From: Sphingomonas oleivorans
GTDB lineage: Bacteria > Pseudomonadota > Alphaproteobacteria > Sphingomonadales > Sphingomonadaceae
Assembly (NCBI RefSeq): GCF_003050615.1
Contig: NZ_NWBU01000015.1
Location: 62,001-126,000, forward strand
Reading direction: 5' to 3'
DNA: 64,000 nt
Below, in pieces: positions 27,805-36,078 of this stretch (positions are counted from its first letter, which is position 1; each line of letters starts with the position of its first letter). The translations under genes and the position numbers were made by a program. The notes under the pieces are model-generated. The model was not told where the DNA came from. It ran no database searches and was given only the letters and a program-made list of their open reading frames with translations.

Positions 27805-27823
27805 TCCACGGCTTGACGGGACG

Positions 27824-28828
27824 TTACATCTCTCCGCGCGCGCGGCGGATCGCATAATAACGCTGCACATTCGCCTGATGCTGCCCCAGCGTCTCGGCGA
27901 AGACATGACCGCCCTTGCCGTCCGCCACGAAATAGAGCGCGTTGGATGGCGCCGGATCGAGCACCGCCGCGATCGATTCCCGCCCCGGATTGGCGATCGG
28001 CCCCTCGGGCAGCCCGGCGATCGCATAGGTATTATATCCGTTGATCGCATCGAGCTCGGAACGGCGGATGCGGCGGCCGAGCGGCTTGCCCTTGGTGATC
28101 GGATAGATGGTCGTGGGATCCGCCTGCAGCCGCATGCCCGTACGGATACGGTTGGAATAGACCGCCGCCACCATCCGCCGTTCGGAAGGCACGCCCGTTT
28201 CCTTCTCGACGATGGAGGCGAGGATCACGGCATCCTTCTTCGATTTGACGATGGTGGCCGGCTTGCGTGCCTTCCACAGCGTGTCGACCGTCTCGCTCAT
28301 CGCCGCCTGCATGCGCTTCAGCACCGCGGCGCGCGGTTCGCCGCGCTCGAAGCTGTAACTGTCGGGCAGCACCGATCCTTCGGCCGGCACTGCGACCGGA
28401 CCGGTCAGCAACGGCTCGGCCATCAGCTTCTCATGCACCAATATGGCGGGCATGCCCTCGGGGATGGTGACGAGCCGCTGCACCGTCTTGCCCGATTGCA
28501 GCAGCTTCAGGATATCGGCGCCACTCGCGCGCGCCGGTACCTCATATTCGCCCGCGCGGATCGGATCGTCCGAACCGAACCAGCGCGCGAATTTCAGGAA
28601 GTTGGTGGTGGATCGGATCGCGCCCGCCTTTTCCAGCGAACGCGCGGCGGCGGCGAGGCTCGATCCCTTCTGCACCACCACCGTCACCGGCGCCTCGTTC
28701 GGCCCCGGCCCGGTCCAGCCGCGCGTCATATAGACGATCGCACCGCCCACCAGCGCGATCGCTATTCCGAGGACGATGAACAGCCGCCCCAGGCGGGACG
28801 AGGAACGGCGGCGACGCTTGCGGGCCAT
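27824..28828 (-). CDS. mltG: Endolytic transglycosylase MltG
   Basis: 334 residues from ATG 28828 (MARKRRRRSSSRLGRLFIVL), with a basic N-terminus and one membrane helix (about 13-33). A LysM-like part (VTVVVQKGSSLAAAARSLEK) is followed by the YceG domain with ILASIVEKETGVPSERRMVA, including the catalytic Glu, and the C-terminal PTTIYPITKGKPLGRRI, GYNTYAIAGLPEGPIANPG. It cleaves glycan strands near synthesis sites at the inner membrane. It follows fabF on the same strand after about 70 bp, the usual fab-mltG order. Confidence 0.96.
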   Translation of the reverse strand: MARKRRRRSSSRLGRLFIVLGIAIALVGGAIVYMTRGWTGPGPNEAPVTVVVQKGSSLAAAARSLEKAGAIRSTTNFLKFARWFGSDDPIRAGEYEVPARASGADILKLLQSGKTVQRLVTIPEGMPAILVHEKLMAEPLLTGPVAVPAEGSVLPDSYSFERGEPRAAVLKRMQAAMSETVDTLWKARKPATIVKSKKDAVILASIVEKETGVPSERRMVAAVYSNRIRTGMRLQADPTTIYPITKGKPLGRRIRRSELDAINGYNTYAIAGLPEGPIANPGRESIAAVLDPAPSNALYFVADGKGGHVFAETLGQHQANVQRYYAIRRARGEM

Positions 28829-28897
28829 GCTATTTCTCTCCGTGAGAGGTTCGGCGGTTCCCGAAACCTTCAACCGTCGCCCCTGCTGCAAAGGCGA

Positions 28898-30160
28898 TCA
28901 ATCGACCGCCTTCATCACCAGGCTGGCATTGGTCCCACCAAAGCCGAAGCTGTTGTTGAGCACCGCGCGTACCCGCCGCTTCTTCGCGACATGCGGCACC
29001 AGGTCGACGCCCGCCACGCCCTCGCTCGGATTGTCGAGGTTGAGCGTCGGCGGCACGATCTGGTCGCGCAGCGCGAGGATGCAGAAGATCGATTCCACCG
29101 CGCCCGCACCGCCCAGAAGATGGCCGATAGCGGACTTGGTCGAGCTCATCGACACATCCGCCATCGCATCGCCGAACAGGCGGCGGACCGCGCCCAGCTC
29201 CAGCTCGTCGCCGAGCGGGGTCGAGGTGCCATGCGCATTGATATAGTCGATGTCGGCCGGCGACATGCCCGCCTTCTTGAGCGCCATCTCCATCGAGCGA
29301 TAGGCGCCCGAGCCTTCCGGATGCGGCGCCGTCACATGATAGGCGTCGCCCGACAGGCCATAGCCCACCACCTCGGCATAGATTTTGGCACCACGCGCCT
29401 TGGCCCGCTCATATTCCTCGAGCACGACCACGCCCGCGCCCTCGCCCATCACGAAGCCGTCGCGATCCTTGTCATAGGGGCGCGAGGCCTTTTCGGGCTG
29501 GTCGTTGAACGCGGTCGAAAGTGCGCGCGCCTGGGCGAAGCCGGCAATGCCGAGCGGGCAGATCGCGCCCTCGGCGCCGCCCGCCAGCATCACGTCCGCA
29601 TCGTCGAGCGCGATCATCCGCGCGGCGTCGCCGATCGAATGGGCGCCCGTCGAGCAGGCGGTGACGACCGCATGGTTCGGCCCCATCAGCCCATATTTGA
29701 TCGAGACCTGGCCCGAGACGAGGTTGATCAGCCGGCCATGGACGAAGTGCGGCGAGACGCGGCGTGGGCCCTTCGCGGCCAGCACCAGCGATTCGCTCTC
29801 GATGCCCGGCAGGCCGCCAATGCCCGATCCGATCGAGATGCCCGCGCGCAACCGTTCGGCCTCGGTCATCTCGGTCAGGCCGGCATCCTCGATCGCCTGG
29901 CCGGCGGCATCGATGCCATAGACGATGAAGGGATCGACCTGGCGCTGGACCTTGTGATCGACGCGCTTGTTCGGATCGAAGCCATATTCATGGTCGGCCG
30001 GCTTCACCTCGCAGGCGATGCGGCACGCCTGGTCGGACGCGTCGAAGCGGGTGATCGGGCCTGCGCCCGATTTGGAGGCGAGGATATTGGCCCAAGCGGT
30101 CTCGACGTCCGCGCCGAGCGGCGTCACGAGCCCCAATCCGGTTACGACCACGCGGCGCAT
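28898..30160 (-). CDS. fabF: 3-oxoacyl-[ACP] synthase II
   Basis: 420 residues from ATG 30160 (MRRVVVTGLGLVTPLGADVE). The active-site Cys is at about 169 in VTACSTGAHSIGDAA, and the two His lie in INAHGTSTPLGDELE and KSAIGHLLGGAGA. It extends acyl-ACP chains in type II fatty-acid synthesis. It lies downstream of acpP on the same strand, with a GC-rich hairpin in the gap. An ATG five codons upstream is less likely because the family begins at RRVVVTG. Confidence 0.97.
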   Translation of the reverse strand: MRRVVVTGLGLVTPLGADVETAWANILASKSGAGPITRFDASDQACRIACEVKPADHEYGFDPNKRVDHKVQRQVDPFIVYGIDAAGQAIEDAGLTEMTEAERLRAGISIGSGIGGLPGIESESLVLAAKGPRRVSPHFVHGRLINLVSGQVSIKYGLMGPNHAVVTACSTGAHSIGDAARMIALDDADVMLAGGAEGAICPLGIAGFAQARALSTAFNDQPEKASRPYDKDRDGFVMGEGAGVVVLEEYERAKARGAKIYAEVVGYGLSGDAYHVTAPHPEGSGAYRSMEMALKKAGMSPADIDYINAHGTSTPLGDELELGAVRRLFGDAMADVSMSSTKSAIGHLLGGAGAVESIFCILALRDQIVPPTLNLDNPSEGVAGVDLVPHVAKKRRVRAVLNNSFGFGGTNASLVMKAVD

Positions 30161-30281
30161 GGCATTCTCCTGCAACTAGTCAATCTCGGCCGCGAACGGC
30201 CCGGAACGGCAAAACGGCCCCCCGAACCCAAGTCAAGCCGGGGCCGGGAAGCCGTCATCTGCCAATCGGCTGGATAAGCCG

Positions 30282-30302
30282 GGCCGCCCTGCGGGGCGGC
30301 CG
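30282..30302 (-). terminator. GC-rich hairpin between acpP and fabF
   Basis: GGCCGCCC (30282-30289) and GGGCGGCC (30295-30302) pair around a short loop immediately after the acpP stop. There is no T run, so it may be a processing or attenuating hairpin that raises acpP over fabF. Confidence 0.5.
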
Positions 30303-30307
30303 GCCGA

Positions 30308-30544
30308 TCAGCCCTTGTTGGTCTCGATGTAGGTGATGGCATCCTTGACGGTCGCGATCTTCTCGGCCGCGTCATCGGGGATTTCCACGCCGAACTCTTC
30401 CTCGAAAGCCATCACCAGCTCGACGATGTCGAGGCTGTCGGCGCCCAGATCGTCGATGAAGCTGGCTTCCTCGGTCACCTTCTCGGCCTCGACGCCGAGA
30501 TGCTCGACGACGATCTTCTTAACGCGCTCGGCAGTCTCGCTCAT
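30308..30544 (-). CDS. acpP: Acyl carrier protein
   Basis: 78 residues, acidic, with the phosphopantetheine attachment Ser37 in [15 protein letters not shown]. It carries growing acyl chains for the Fab enzymes encoded on both sides. Length and the residues around Ser37 are canonical. A hairpin immediately after the stop may stabilise its abundant transcript. Confidence 0.98.
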   Translation of the reverse strand: MSETAERVKKIVVEHLGVEAEKVTEEASFIDDLGADSLDIVELVMAFEEEFGVEIPDDAAEKIATVKDAITYIETNKG

Positions 30545-30687
30545 ACAATCAACCTTTCCTGCAATTTCTTGGGGCCGCCCTAGCCAAGCGCCGTGGCACT
30601 GGCAAGCATGTGTTGTTCCGCATCCGGCCTATCGCCTCCCCGGATCGCTCTGCGCGAACATGGGGGGAGGCGTGATAGGCGATATCC

Positions 30688-31425
30688 TCAGATCATCGCC
30701 ATGCCGCCGTTCACGTGCAGCGTCTGCCCCGTGACATAGGATGCTTCCCGGCTGGCCAGATAGACGACGGCGGCAGCGATGTCAGCCCCCTCGCCCAGCT
30801 TGCCCGCCGGAATGCGCGCGGTAAGCGCTTCCTTCTGCGCATCCGGCAGCACATCGGTCATGGCCGATGCGATGAAGCCCGGCGCCACGCAATTGACGGT
30901 GATGTTGCGGCTCGCCAACTCCTGCGCCAGCGCCTTGGACATGCCGACAAGGCCCGCCTTGGACGCCGCATAATTGGCCTGTCCGGGATTACCCGTGGTG
31001 CCGACTACCGAGGTGATCGAGACGACCCGGCCGAAGCGCGCCTTCATCATCGGCTTGGCCGCCGCGCGGACCAGGCGGAAGGCGGCTTCGAGATTGACGG
31101 AGATCACCTGATCCCATTCCTCGTCCTTCATCCGCATGGCGAGATTGTCGCGCGTCACGCCCGCATTGTTGACGAGTATGTCGAGCTTGCCCAGCGCCTC
31201 GACCGCACGCGGCACCAGCCCGTCGACCGCCGCCGGATCAGAGAGGTCGCACGGCAGGATGACGACATCGCCGCCAATCTCCTCGGCAACCTTCCGGAGC
31301 GCCTCCTCGCGCGTGCCGGACAGCGCCACCCGCGCACCCTGCGCGCTCAGCGCCCTGGCGATCGCCGAGCCGATCCCGCCCGACGCGCCCGTCACCAGCG
31401 CCGTCATGCCACTAAGGTCGAACAT
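30688..31425 (-). CDS. fabG: 3-oxoacyl-[ACP] reductase
   Basis: 245 residues from ATG 31425 (MFDLSGMTALVTGASGGIGS). It has the NADPH-binding TGASGGIG motif, LVNNAGVTRDNL, the catalytic Ser in VVSITSVVGTTGNPGQ and the Tyr-Lys pair in ANYAASKAGLVG. Its C-terminus, YVTGQTLHVNGGMAMI, is typical of FabG rather than a generic SDR. It reduces 3-oxoacyl-ACP. It lies 25 bp downstream of fabD. Confidence 0.97.
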   Translation of the reverse strand: MFDLSGMTALVTGASGGIGSAIARALSAQGARVALSGTREEALRKVAEEIGGDVVILPCDLSDPAAVDGLVPRAVEALGKLDILVNNAGVTRDNLAMRMKDEEWDQVISVNLEAAFRLVRAAAKPMMKARFGRVVSITSVVGTTGNPGQANYAASKAGLVGMSKALAQELASRNITVNCVAPGFIASAMTDVLPDAQKEALTARIPAGKLGEGADIAAAVVYLASREASYVTGQTLHVNGGMAMI

Positions 31426-31450
31426 TCTTTCCTGTCCTTTCAAAGTCTTT

Positions 31451-32386
31451 TCAGAGCGAGGCCACCAGCGCCTCGATATCCGCCATCGTCACCACGCTCG
31501 TCGCAGTCGCGTCCGGCGCGATGCGCTTGACCATCGATCCCAATACCTTGCCGCCGAACTCGACGAACTGCGCCACGCCCGCCTCATGCATGGCAGTGAC
31601 GCTCTCGCGCCAGCGCACCGTACCCGTCACCTGCTGCACCAGAAGCTCGCGGATCCTGTCCGGGGCGGCCACGGGCGCCGCCGTCACATTGGCATAAACG
31701 GGAACGAGCGGCGCCCGCAGCGCGGCACCCGCCAGCGCCTCGGCCATCACATCCGCCGCCGGCTGCATCAGCGAGCAATGAAAGGGCGCGGAAACGGGCA
31801 GCAGCAGCGCACGCTTGGCGCCCTTGGCCTTGGCGATCTCCATCGCCCGCTCGACCGCCGCCTTGTGGCCGGAAACGACCACCTGCCCCCCGCCATTGTC
31901 ATTCGCGGCCTCGACCACCTCGCCCTCGGCGGCTTCCTCGACCACCGCCTTGGCTGCATCGAAATCGAGGCCGAGCAGCGCCGCCATCGCGCCCTCGCCC
32001 ACCGGCACCGCCGCCTGCATCGCCTGGCCGCGCAGCTTCAACAGCTTCGCCGTCGTCGCAAGATCGAGCGCTTCGCCCGCGCACAGCGCCGTATATTCGC
32101 CCAGCGAATGGCCCGCGACGAAATCCGCCTTGTCGGCAAGGCGGATGCCGCCTTCCTTCTCCAGCACGCGCAGCGTCGCGATCGCATTGGCCATGATCGC
32201 GGGCTGGGCATTTTCGGTCAGCGTCAGGTCGCCCTCGGGCCCTTCGGTCATCAGCCGGAAGAGATGCTGGCCGAGCGCCTCGTCCACCTCCTGGAACACT
32301 TCCCGCGCCGCCGGGCTCGCGTCCGCCAGCGCCTTGCCCATGCCGACCGACTGGCTGCCCTGCCCCGGAAATATGAATGCGCGCAT
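31451..32386 (-). CDS. fabD: Malonyl-CoA:ACP transacylase
   Basis: 311 residues. The start MRAFIFPGQGSQSVGMGKAL, the nucleophile Ser in FVAGHSLGEYTALCAG and the His in SAPFHCSLMQPAA are diagnostic. It loads malonate onto ACP. It is the first gene of the minus-strand fab cluster, and its upstream gap (32387-32619) is shared with the divergent rpsF operon, so both promoters should be there. Confidence 0.98.
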   Translation of the reverse strand: MRAFIFPGQGSQSVGMGKALADASPAAREVFQEVDEALGQHLFRLMTEGPEGDLTLTENAQPAIMANAIATLRVLEKEGGIRLADKADFVAGHSLGEYTALCAGEALDLATTAKLLKLRGQAMQAAVPVGEGAMAALLGLDFDAAKAVVEEAAEGEVVEAANDNGGGQVVVSGHKAAVERAMEIAKAKGAKRALLLPVSAPFHCSLMQPAADVMAEALAGAALRAPLVPVYANVTAAPVAAPDRIRELLVQQVTGTVRWRESVTAMHEAGVAQFVEFGGKVLGSMVKRIAPDATATSVVTMADIEALVASL

Positions 32387-32619
32387 GCTGCCCTCTATTG
32401 CTGTCGCCGCCCCGGGCGACGGAAAGGCCCGCGCCTAGAATATAGAGAGCCGCAAAGGCAACCCGCGCTTGCTTTCCCGCGCGATTTCCGTCATGAGCGC
32501 CGCCGATCGGGTGGAAGCCATGCGCTTTCCGCCCGGTTCTGCATTTGAGACGACAGCCGGAGGGGCGTCCGTGATGGGCACGGCGTCAGCGATCGGCCAA
32601 CATGAAGGAACGTGGGCAC

Positions 32620-33051
32620 ATGGCTCTGTACGAGCACGTGTTTCTCGCGCGTCAGGATCTGGCCCAGGCCCAGGTCGACGCGCTGGCGGAAAACGCCGCC
32701 AAGATCGTCGAGGAAGGCAATGGCAAGGTTGTGAAGACCGAGACCTGGGGCCTGCGCGGCCTCGCCTATCGCATCTCGAAGAACCGCAAGGCGCATTATG
32801 TGATGCTCGAGATCGACGCGCCGGCCGGCGTCGTCGCCGAGCTGGAGCGCCAGACCGCGATCAACGAAGACGTGATCCGTTACATGACGATCCGCGTCGA
32901 CGCGCATGAGCAAGGCCCGTCCGCGATAATGCGCCGCAATGAGCGCAGCGAGCGTGATCGCGGCGGCCGTGGCGATCGTGGCGATCGTGGCCCGCGCGGC
33001 GATCGTGAGGACCGTCCGCGGCGTGACCGCGACGATCGTGACGCGGCCTGA
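32620..33051 (+). CDS. rpsF: 30S ribosomal protein S6
   Basis: 143 residues from ATG 32620 ([20 protein letters not shown]). The S6 fold spans the first 100 residues. After it comes a charged tail of about 40 residues with repeated GDRGDRG and [10 protein letters not shown] pieces, longer than in E. coli S6, where the C-terminus is glutamylated instead. It is first in the rpsF-rpsR-rplI operon. Six codons upstream another ATG exists, but the family starts at ALYEH. Confidence 0.97.
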   Translation: MALYEHVFLARQDLAQAQVDALAENAAKIVEEGNGKVVKTETWGLRGLAYRISKNRKAHYVMLEIDAPAGVVAELERQTAINEDVIRYMTIRVDAHEQGPSAIMRRNERSERDRGGRGDRGDRGPRGDREDRPRRDRDDRDAA

Positions 33052-33065
33052 GGAGACAGATAGAC

Positions 33066-33290
33066 ATGGCACGCCCCTTCTTCCGCCGCCGCAAGAGCTG
33101 CCCCTTCTCCGCGAAGGATGCTCCCCGGATCGATTATAAGGACGTCCGTCTGCTCCAGGGCTTCGTGTCCGAGCGTGGCAAGATCGTCCCGTCCCGCATC
33201 ACGGCGGTCTCCGCCAAGAAGCAGCGCGAGCTCGCCAAGGCGATCAAGCGCGCCCGTCATATCGGGCTGCTTCCCTACATCGTTAAGTAA
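33066..33290 (+). CDS. rpsR: 30S ribosomal protein S18
   Basis: 74 residues beginning [20 protein letters not shown] with the conserved basic N-terminus, then [20 protein letters not shown] and the [14 protein letters not shown]-type end (here [16 protein letters not shown]). It partners with S6 in the small-subunit platform. A 14-bp gap follows rpsF. Confidence 0.98.
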   Translation: MARPFFRRRKSCPFSAKDAPRIDYKDVRLLQGFVSERGKIVPSRITAVSAKKQRELAKAIKRARHIGLLPYIVK

Positions 33291-33302
33291 GGAGACCACG
33301 GT

Positions 33303-33890
33303 ATGGACGTGATCCTGCTCGAACGCGTCGAAAAGCTGGGCCAGATCGGGGACGTCGTCTCCGTCAAGGCCGGCTTCGCGCGCAACTATCTCCTGCCGCG
33401 CAAGAAGGCGCTGCGCGCCAACGAGACCAACAAGAAGGTCTTCGAGGCGAACCGCGCGCAGATCGAGGCGGACAATGCCGCCCGCCGCACGACCGCGCAG
33501 GAAGATGCGAAGGGCATTGGCGGCACCACCGTCACGCTCATCCGCCAGGCTTCCAACACCGGCCAGCTCTACGGATCGGTTTCGGCCCGCGACCTCGTCG
33601 AAGTGCTCGAAGCCGATGGCCACAAGGTCTCGAAGAGCCAGATCGTGCTCGATCGCCCGATCAAGGCGATCGGTGTGCATGAGGTGAAGATCGTCCTCCA
33701 CGCCGAAGTGTCGGTCACCATCAAGGTGAACGTCGCCCGCTCGCCCGAAGAGGCCGAGTTGCAGGCGCAGGGTGTGGACGTCATGGCCTCGATGTTCGAG
33801 CGTGACGAAGCCGGCTTCACCGAGGAATATGACGCGAACGCCGAGCCCGGCACGATCGCGGTCGAGGAGCCGACCGAAGCGCAGGGCTGA
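33303..33890 (+). CDS. rplI: 50S ribosomal protein L9
   Basis: 195 residues. The N-terminal L9 signature [20 protein letters not shown] is followed by the connecting helix (about 42-75) and the C-terminal rRNA-binding domain. An acidic extension of about 45 residues (ending EEPTEAQG) goes beyond the E. coli length, as is common in sphingomonads. It is last in the operon and is followed by a strong terminator. Confidence 0.98.
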   Translation: MDVILLERVEKLGQIGDVVSVKAGFARNYLLPRKKALRANETNKKVFEANRAQIEADNAARRTTAQEDAKGIGGTTVTLIRQASNTGQLYGSVSARDLVEVLEADGHKVSKSQIVLDRPIKAIGVHEVKIVLHAEVSVTIKVNVARSPEEAELQAQGVDVMASMFERDEAGFTEEYDANAEPGTIAVEEPTEAQG

Positions 33891-33933
33891 TCCCCTCGCC
33901 CTTCGCGAAAATGAACACTTCGCGAAAATGAAA

Positions 33934-33970
33934 AAGGGCCGTCCGGAGCGATCCGGGCGGCCCTTTTCTT
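33934..33970 (+). terminator. Bidirectional rho-independent terminator after rplI
   Basis: AAGGGCCGTCCGGA and TCCGGGCGGCCCTT pair along 14 bp (one G-T) around GCGA, then TTCTTG. On the minus strand the stem is followed by T-rich sequence too, so it may also serve the convergent CHRD gene. Two direct copies of CTTCGCGAAAATGAA (about 33901-33930) lie just before it. Confidence 0.9.
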
Positions 33971-34051
33971 GTTCCACCTAATATGCCGCGCCCAGCCTGA
34001 GCGCAGCGATTCAACCCAGCCAGAAATCCTCCCAGCCCCGCGAAGCGCGGA

Positions 34052-34750
34052 TCAGGCCGGAACCAGACGGCGCACCCCGCCGATCGAGCGCCAGAATCGC
34101 ATGCCTCCCAGCAGCGCAAGGCTGACGATCATCATCGCCCATGTCTCGGGCTCGGGAATGGGAGCAGCGACGGCGACGAGCTGCCCGCGAATTTCACCGC
34201 CCGGATAGAGCGTGCTGTGCAGGTTGAAATAGCTGGTGCCATTCTGCAGCCCGCCGACCAATGCGTTGCGGGCGCCCTCCACCGTGCCGCCATTCGCGGT
34301 GACGAAGGCCGGATTATAGGTCGAGGGATCGAGCAGGTTGAAGGTCCGGGCATAGCTGCCTTCCGTCACGCCGAGCGGAAAATCGGGAAAGGTCGGCACT
34401 GCCGTCGCCACGTCCGCATTCGTGCCCAACGGCGCGCAGCAATGGATGTGCGCGGCGGTGCTGCTTCCCGAAAGATTGGCGAAACTGACCCTGATATCCA
34501 TATTATCGAGTGCGTCGGAAAGCGTCACGACCGCCGTTCCGCTGCCGTTGCTGGCGACCGGCGGAACCTCGTTCGCGCCACTGAGCGTCGTGGAGAAGGC
34601 CGATTTCCCGTACGGCCCTCCATAATATCCCCCGTTCGACCCGCCATAGGATCCCCCATAGGATTCCTCATGCGCCAGGGCGCTGGACCCCAAGGTGCTG
34701 GCACCAAGCAGGATCACCAGCGCCGTCGTTCTGAAGAGTGCATGGACCAT
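34052..34750 (-). CDS. CHRD-domain protein with PEPxxWA-CTERM sorting signal
   Basis: 232 residues from ATG 34750. There is a signal peptide (ALVILLGASTLGSSALA), a Gly/Tyr-rich stretch with YGGS-type repeats (about 33-48), then a CHRD domain (FSTTLSGANEVPPVASNGSG ... AAHIHCCAPLGTNAD ... FNLHSTLYPGGEIRGQLV). The C-terminus PEPETWAMMIVSLALLGGM, followed by an Arg-rich tail, is the PEP-CTERM sorting signal. It should be exported and processed by an exosortase, which is not in this window. CHRD domains are of unknown biochemical role. It is convergent with rplI. Confidence 0.88.
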   Translation of the reverse strand: MVHALFRTTALVILLGASTLGSSALAHEESYGGSYGGSNGGYYGGPYGKSAFSTTLSGANEVPPVASNGSGTAVVTLSDALDNMDIRVSFANLSGSSTAAHIHCCAPLGTNADVATAVPTFPDFPLGVTEGSYARTFNLLDPSTYNPAFVTANGGTVEGARNALVGGLQNGTSYFNLHSTLYPGGEIRGQLVAVAAPIPEPETWAMMIVSLALLGGMRFWRSIGGVRRLVPA

Positions 34751-35066
34751 GTCAGCCTCCTTCCAGAAGAACAATCCGCTCGGTCAGGCCAGACAAGACG
34801 GCCCATAAGAGAGGACTGACCAAGGGCCACCCGCTTCGCCAGGATTGCTCAGCTTTTCTACATTTCCCCTACTCTGTTTTTACCACAGCAGTCGCCGATC
34901 TTTGTTAATTGTAGGATTTATTACCTTACATCTATTCCATAATATGGATGACGTAAGTATCGCGCTTTCCCACCGACCTGCCCGCCATATCCGCGCGGCC
35001 GATCCGCCGGAACCACCGCCATCCCTCGCTCATTGACTCGATCTCGCAACGAGGAGGCCTAAGCTC
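34751..35066. other. 316-bp divergent intergenic region
   Basis: The gap lies between the CHRD protein gene (minus) and ku (plus). It is AT-rich for this genome from about 34850 to 34960 (runs such as CTGTTTTTACC and TTTGTTAATTGTAGG), which fits promoters for both genes, but no -35/-10 pair is clear enough to name. No gene, RNA or repeat is visible. GAGGAGG at 35051-35057 is the ku ribosome-binding site. Confidence 0.5.
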
Positions 35067-35939
35067 ATGGCCGCGCGTGCTTATTGGCAAGGGCAGATCC
35101 GTCTGGCGCTGGTTTCGATCCCGGTCGAAATCTATTCCGCCACGAAGAGCGGCGCTTCCATCTCCTTCCGCCAGATCCACGAGCCTTCGGGCAAGCCAGT
35201 CAAATATGAAAAGGTCGTGCCCGGCATCGGCCCGGTCGATCCAGAGGAGATCCTCAAGGGCTTCGAATATGCGAAGGGCAATTATGTCCTGCTCGATCAG
35301 GGCGAAATCGATGCCGTGAAGCTGGAGAGCAAGAAGACGCTCGAGCTCACCCAATTCGTCGATTATGATGCGATCGACCCCATTTATTACGACAAGCCTT
35401 ATTATGTCGTGCCGGCGGACGATCTCGCCGAGGAGGCGTTCGTCGTGCTGCGCGAAGCGTTGCGCCGGGCGCGCAAGGTGGGGCTCGGCCAGCTCGCGCT
35501 CCGGGGCCGGGAATATGTGGTGAGCCTGAAGCCCTGCGGACGCGGGCTTGTCCTCGAAACGCTGCGCTATGCCGATGAGGTCAGCAAGGCATCCGCCTAT
35601 TTCCACGACATTCCCGATATGAAGCCGGAAGAGGATCTGCTCGATCTCGCCACCACGCTGATCGAGAAGAAGACGGGCAGCTTCGATGCCTCCGAATTTC
35701 ATGATCGCTATATCGATGCGCTGAAGTCGCTGATCGAGCGCAAGAAAAAGGGCCGGACAATCGAGGCGGAGGAGGAGCCCGCCCCCGCCTCGCGCGGATC
35801 GAATGTCGTCGATCTGATGGCCGCGCTCAAGAAATCGCTCGAAAGGCCGGGTACCGCCGAGACGAGAACGCCCGCGAGGAGATCGACCACGAAGAAGGCC
35901 GCCTCGCCCCGCAAACCGGCGCCCCGGAAGCGCGCATGA
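35067..35939 (+). CDS. ku: Non-homologous end-joining protein Ku
   Basis: 290 residues. The Ku core starts ARAYWQGQIRLALVSIPVEI and includes KYEKVVPGIGPVDPEEILKG and LTQFVDYDAIDPIYYDKPYY. The C-terminus is a basic tail (PARRSTTKKAASPRK...), the part of bacterial Ku that contacts DNA and the ligase. As a homodimer it rings broken DNA ends and recruits LigD, whose gene follows 139 bp downstream. GAGGAGG gives a strong ribosome-binding site. Confidence 0.97.
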   Translation: MAARAYWQGQIRLALVSIPVEIYSATKSGASISFRQIHEPSGKPVKYEKVVPGIGPVDPEEILKGFEYAKGNYVLLDQGEIDAVKLESKKTLELTQFVDYDAIDPIYYDKPYYVVPADDLAEEAFVVLREALRRARKVGLGQLALRGREYVVSLKPCGRGLVLETLRYADEVSKASAYFHDIPDMKPEEDLLDLATTLIEKKTGSFDASEFHDRYIDALKSLIERKKKGRTIEAEEEPAPASRGSNVVDLMAALKKSLERPGTAETRTPARRSTTKKAASPRKPAPRKRA

Positions 35940-36078
35940 TCGCCCGCTTCCTCCTTCCGTCGCCCCTGCTCGGCTTCCCATCCAACTCCTATTTTGATGG
36001 GGCCTACAGGCAGGGGCCTATATCTCTCTTCAGGCAAGCCGATGGAGATCCGGGCCCCTGCGACGGGAGGGGGAGCTG

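Noticed and set aside
33010-33050. rpsF C-terminal GDRGDRG region as a repeat element or frameshift
   Set aside because: It stays in frame to the stop and charged tails of this kind occur on sphingomonad S6; there is no sign of an error.
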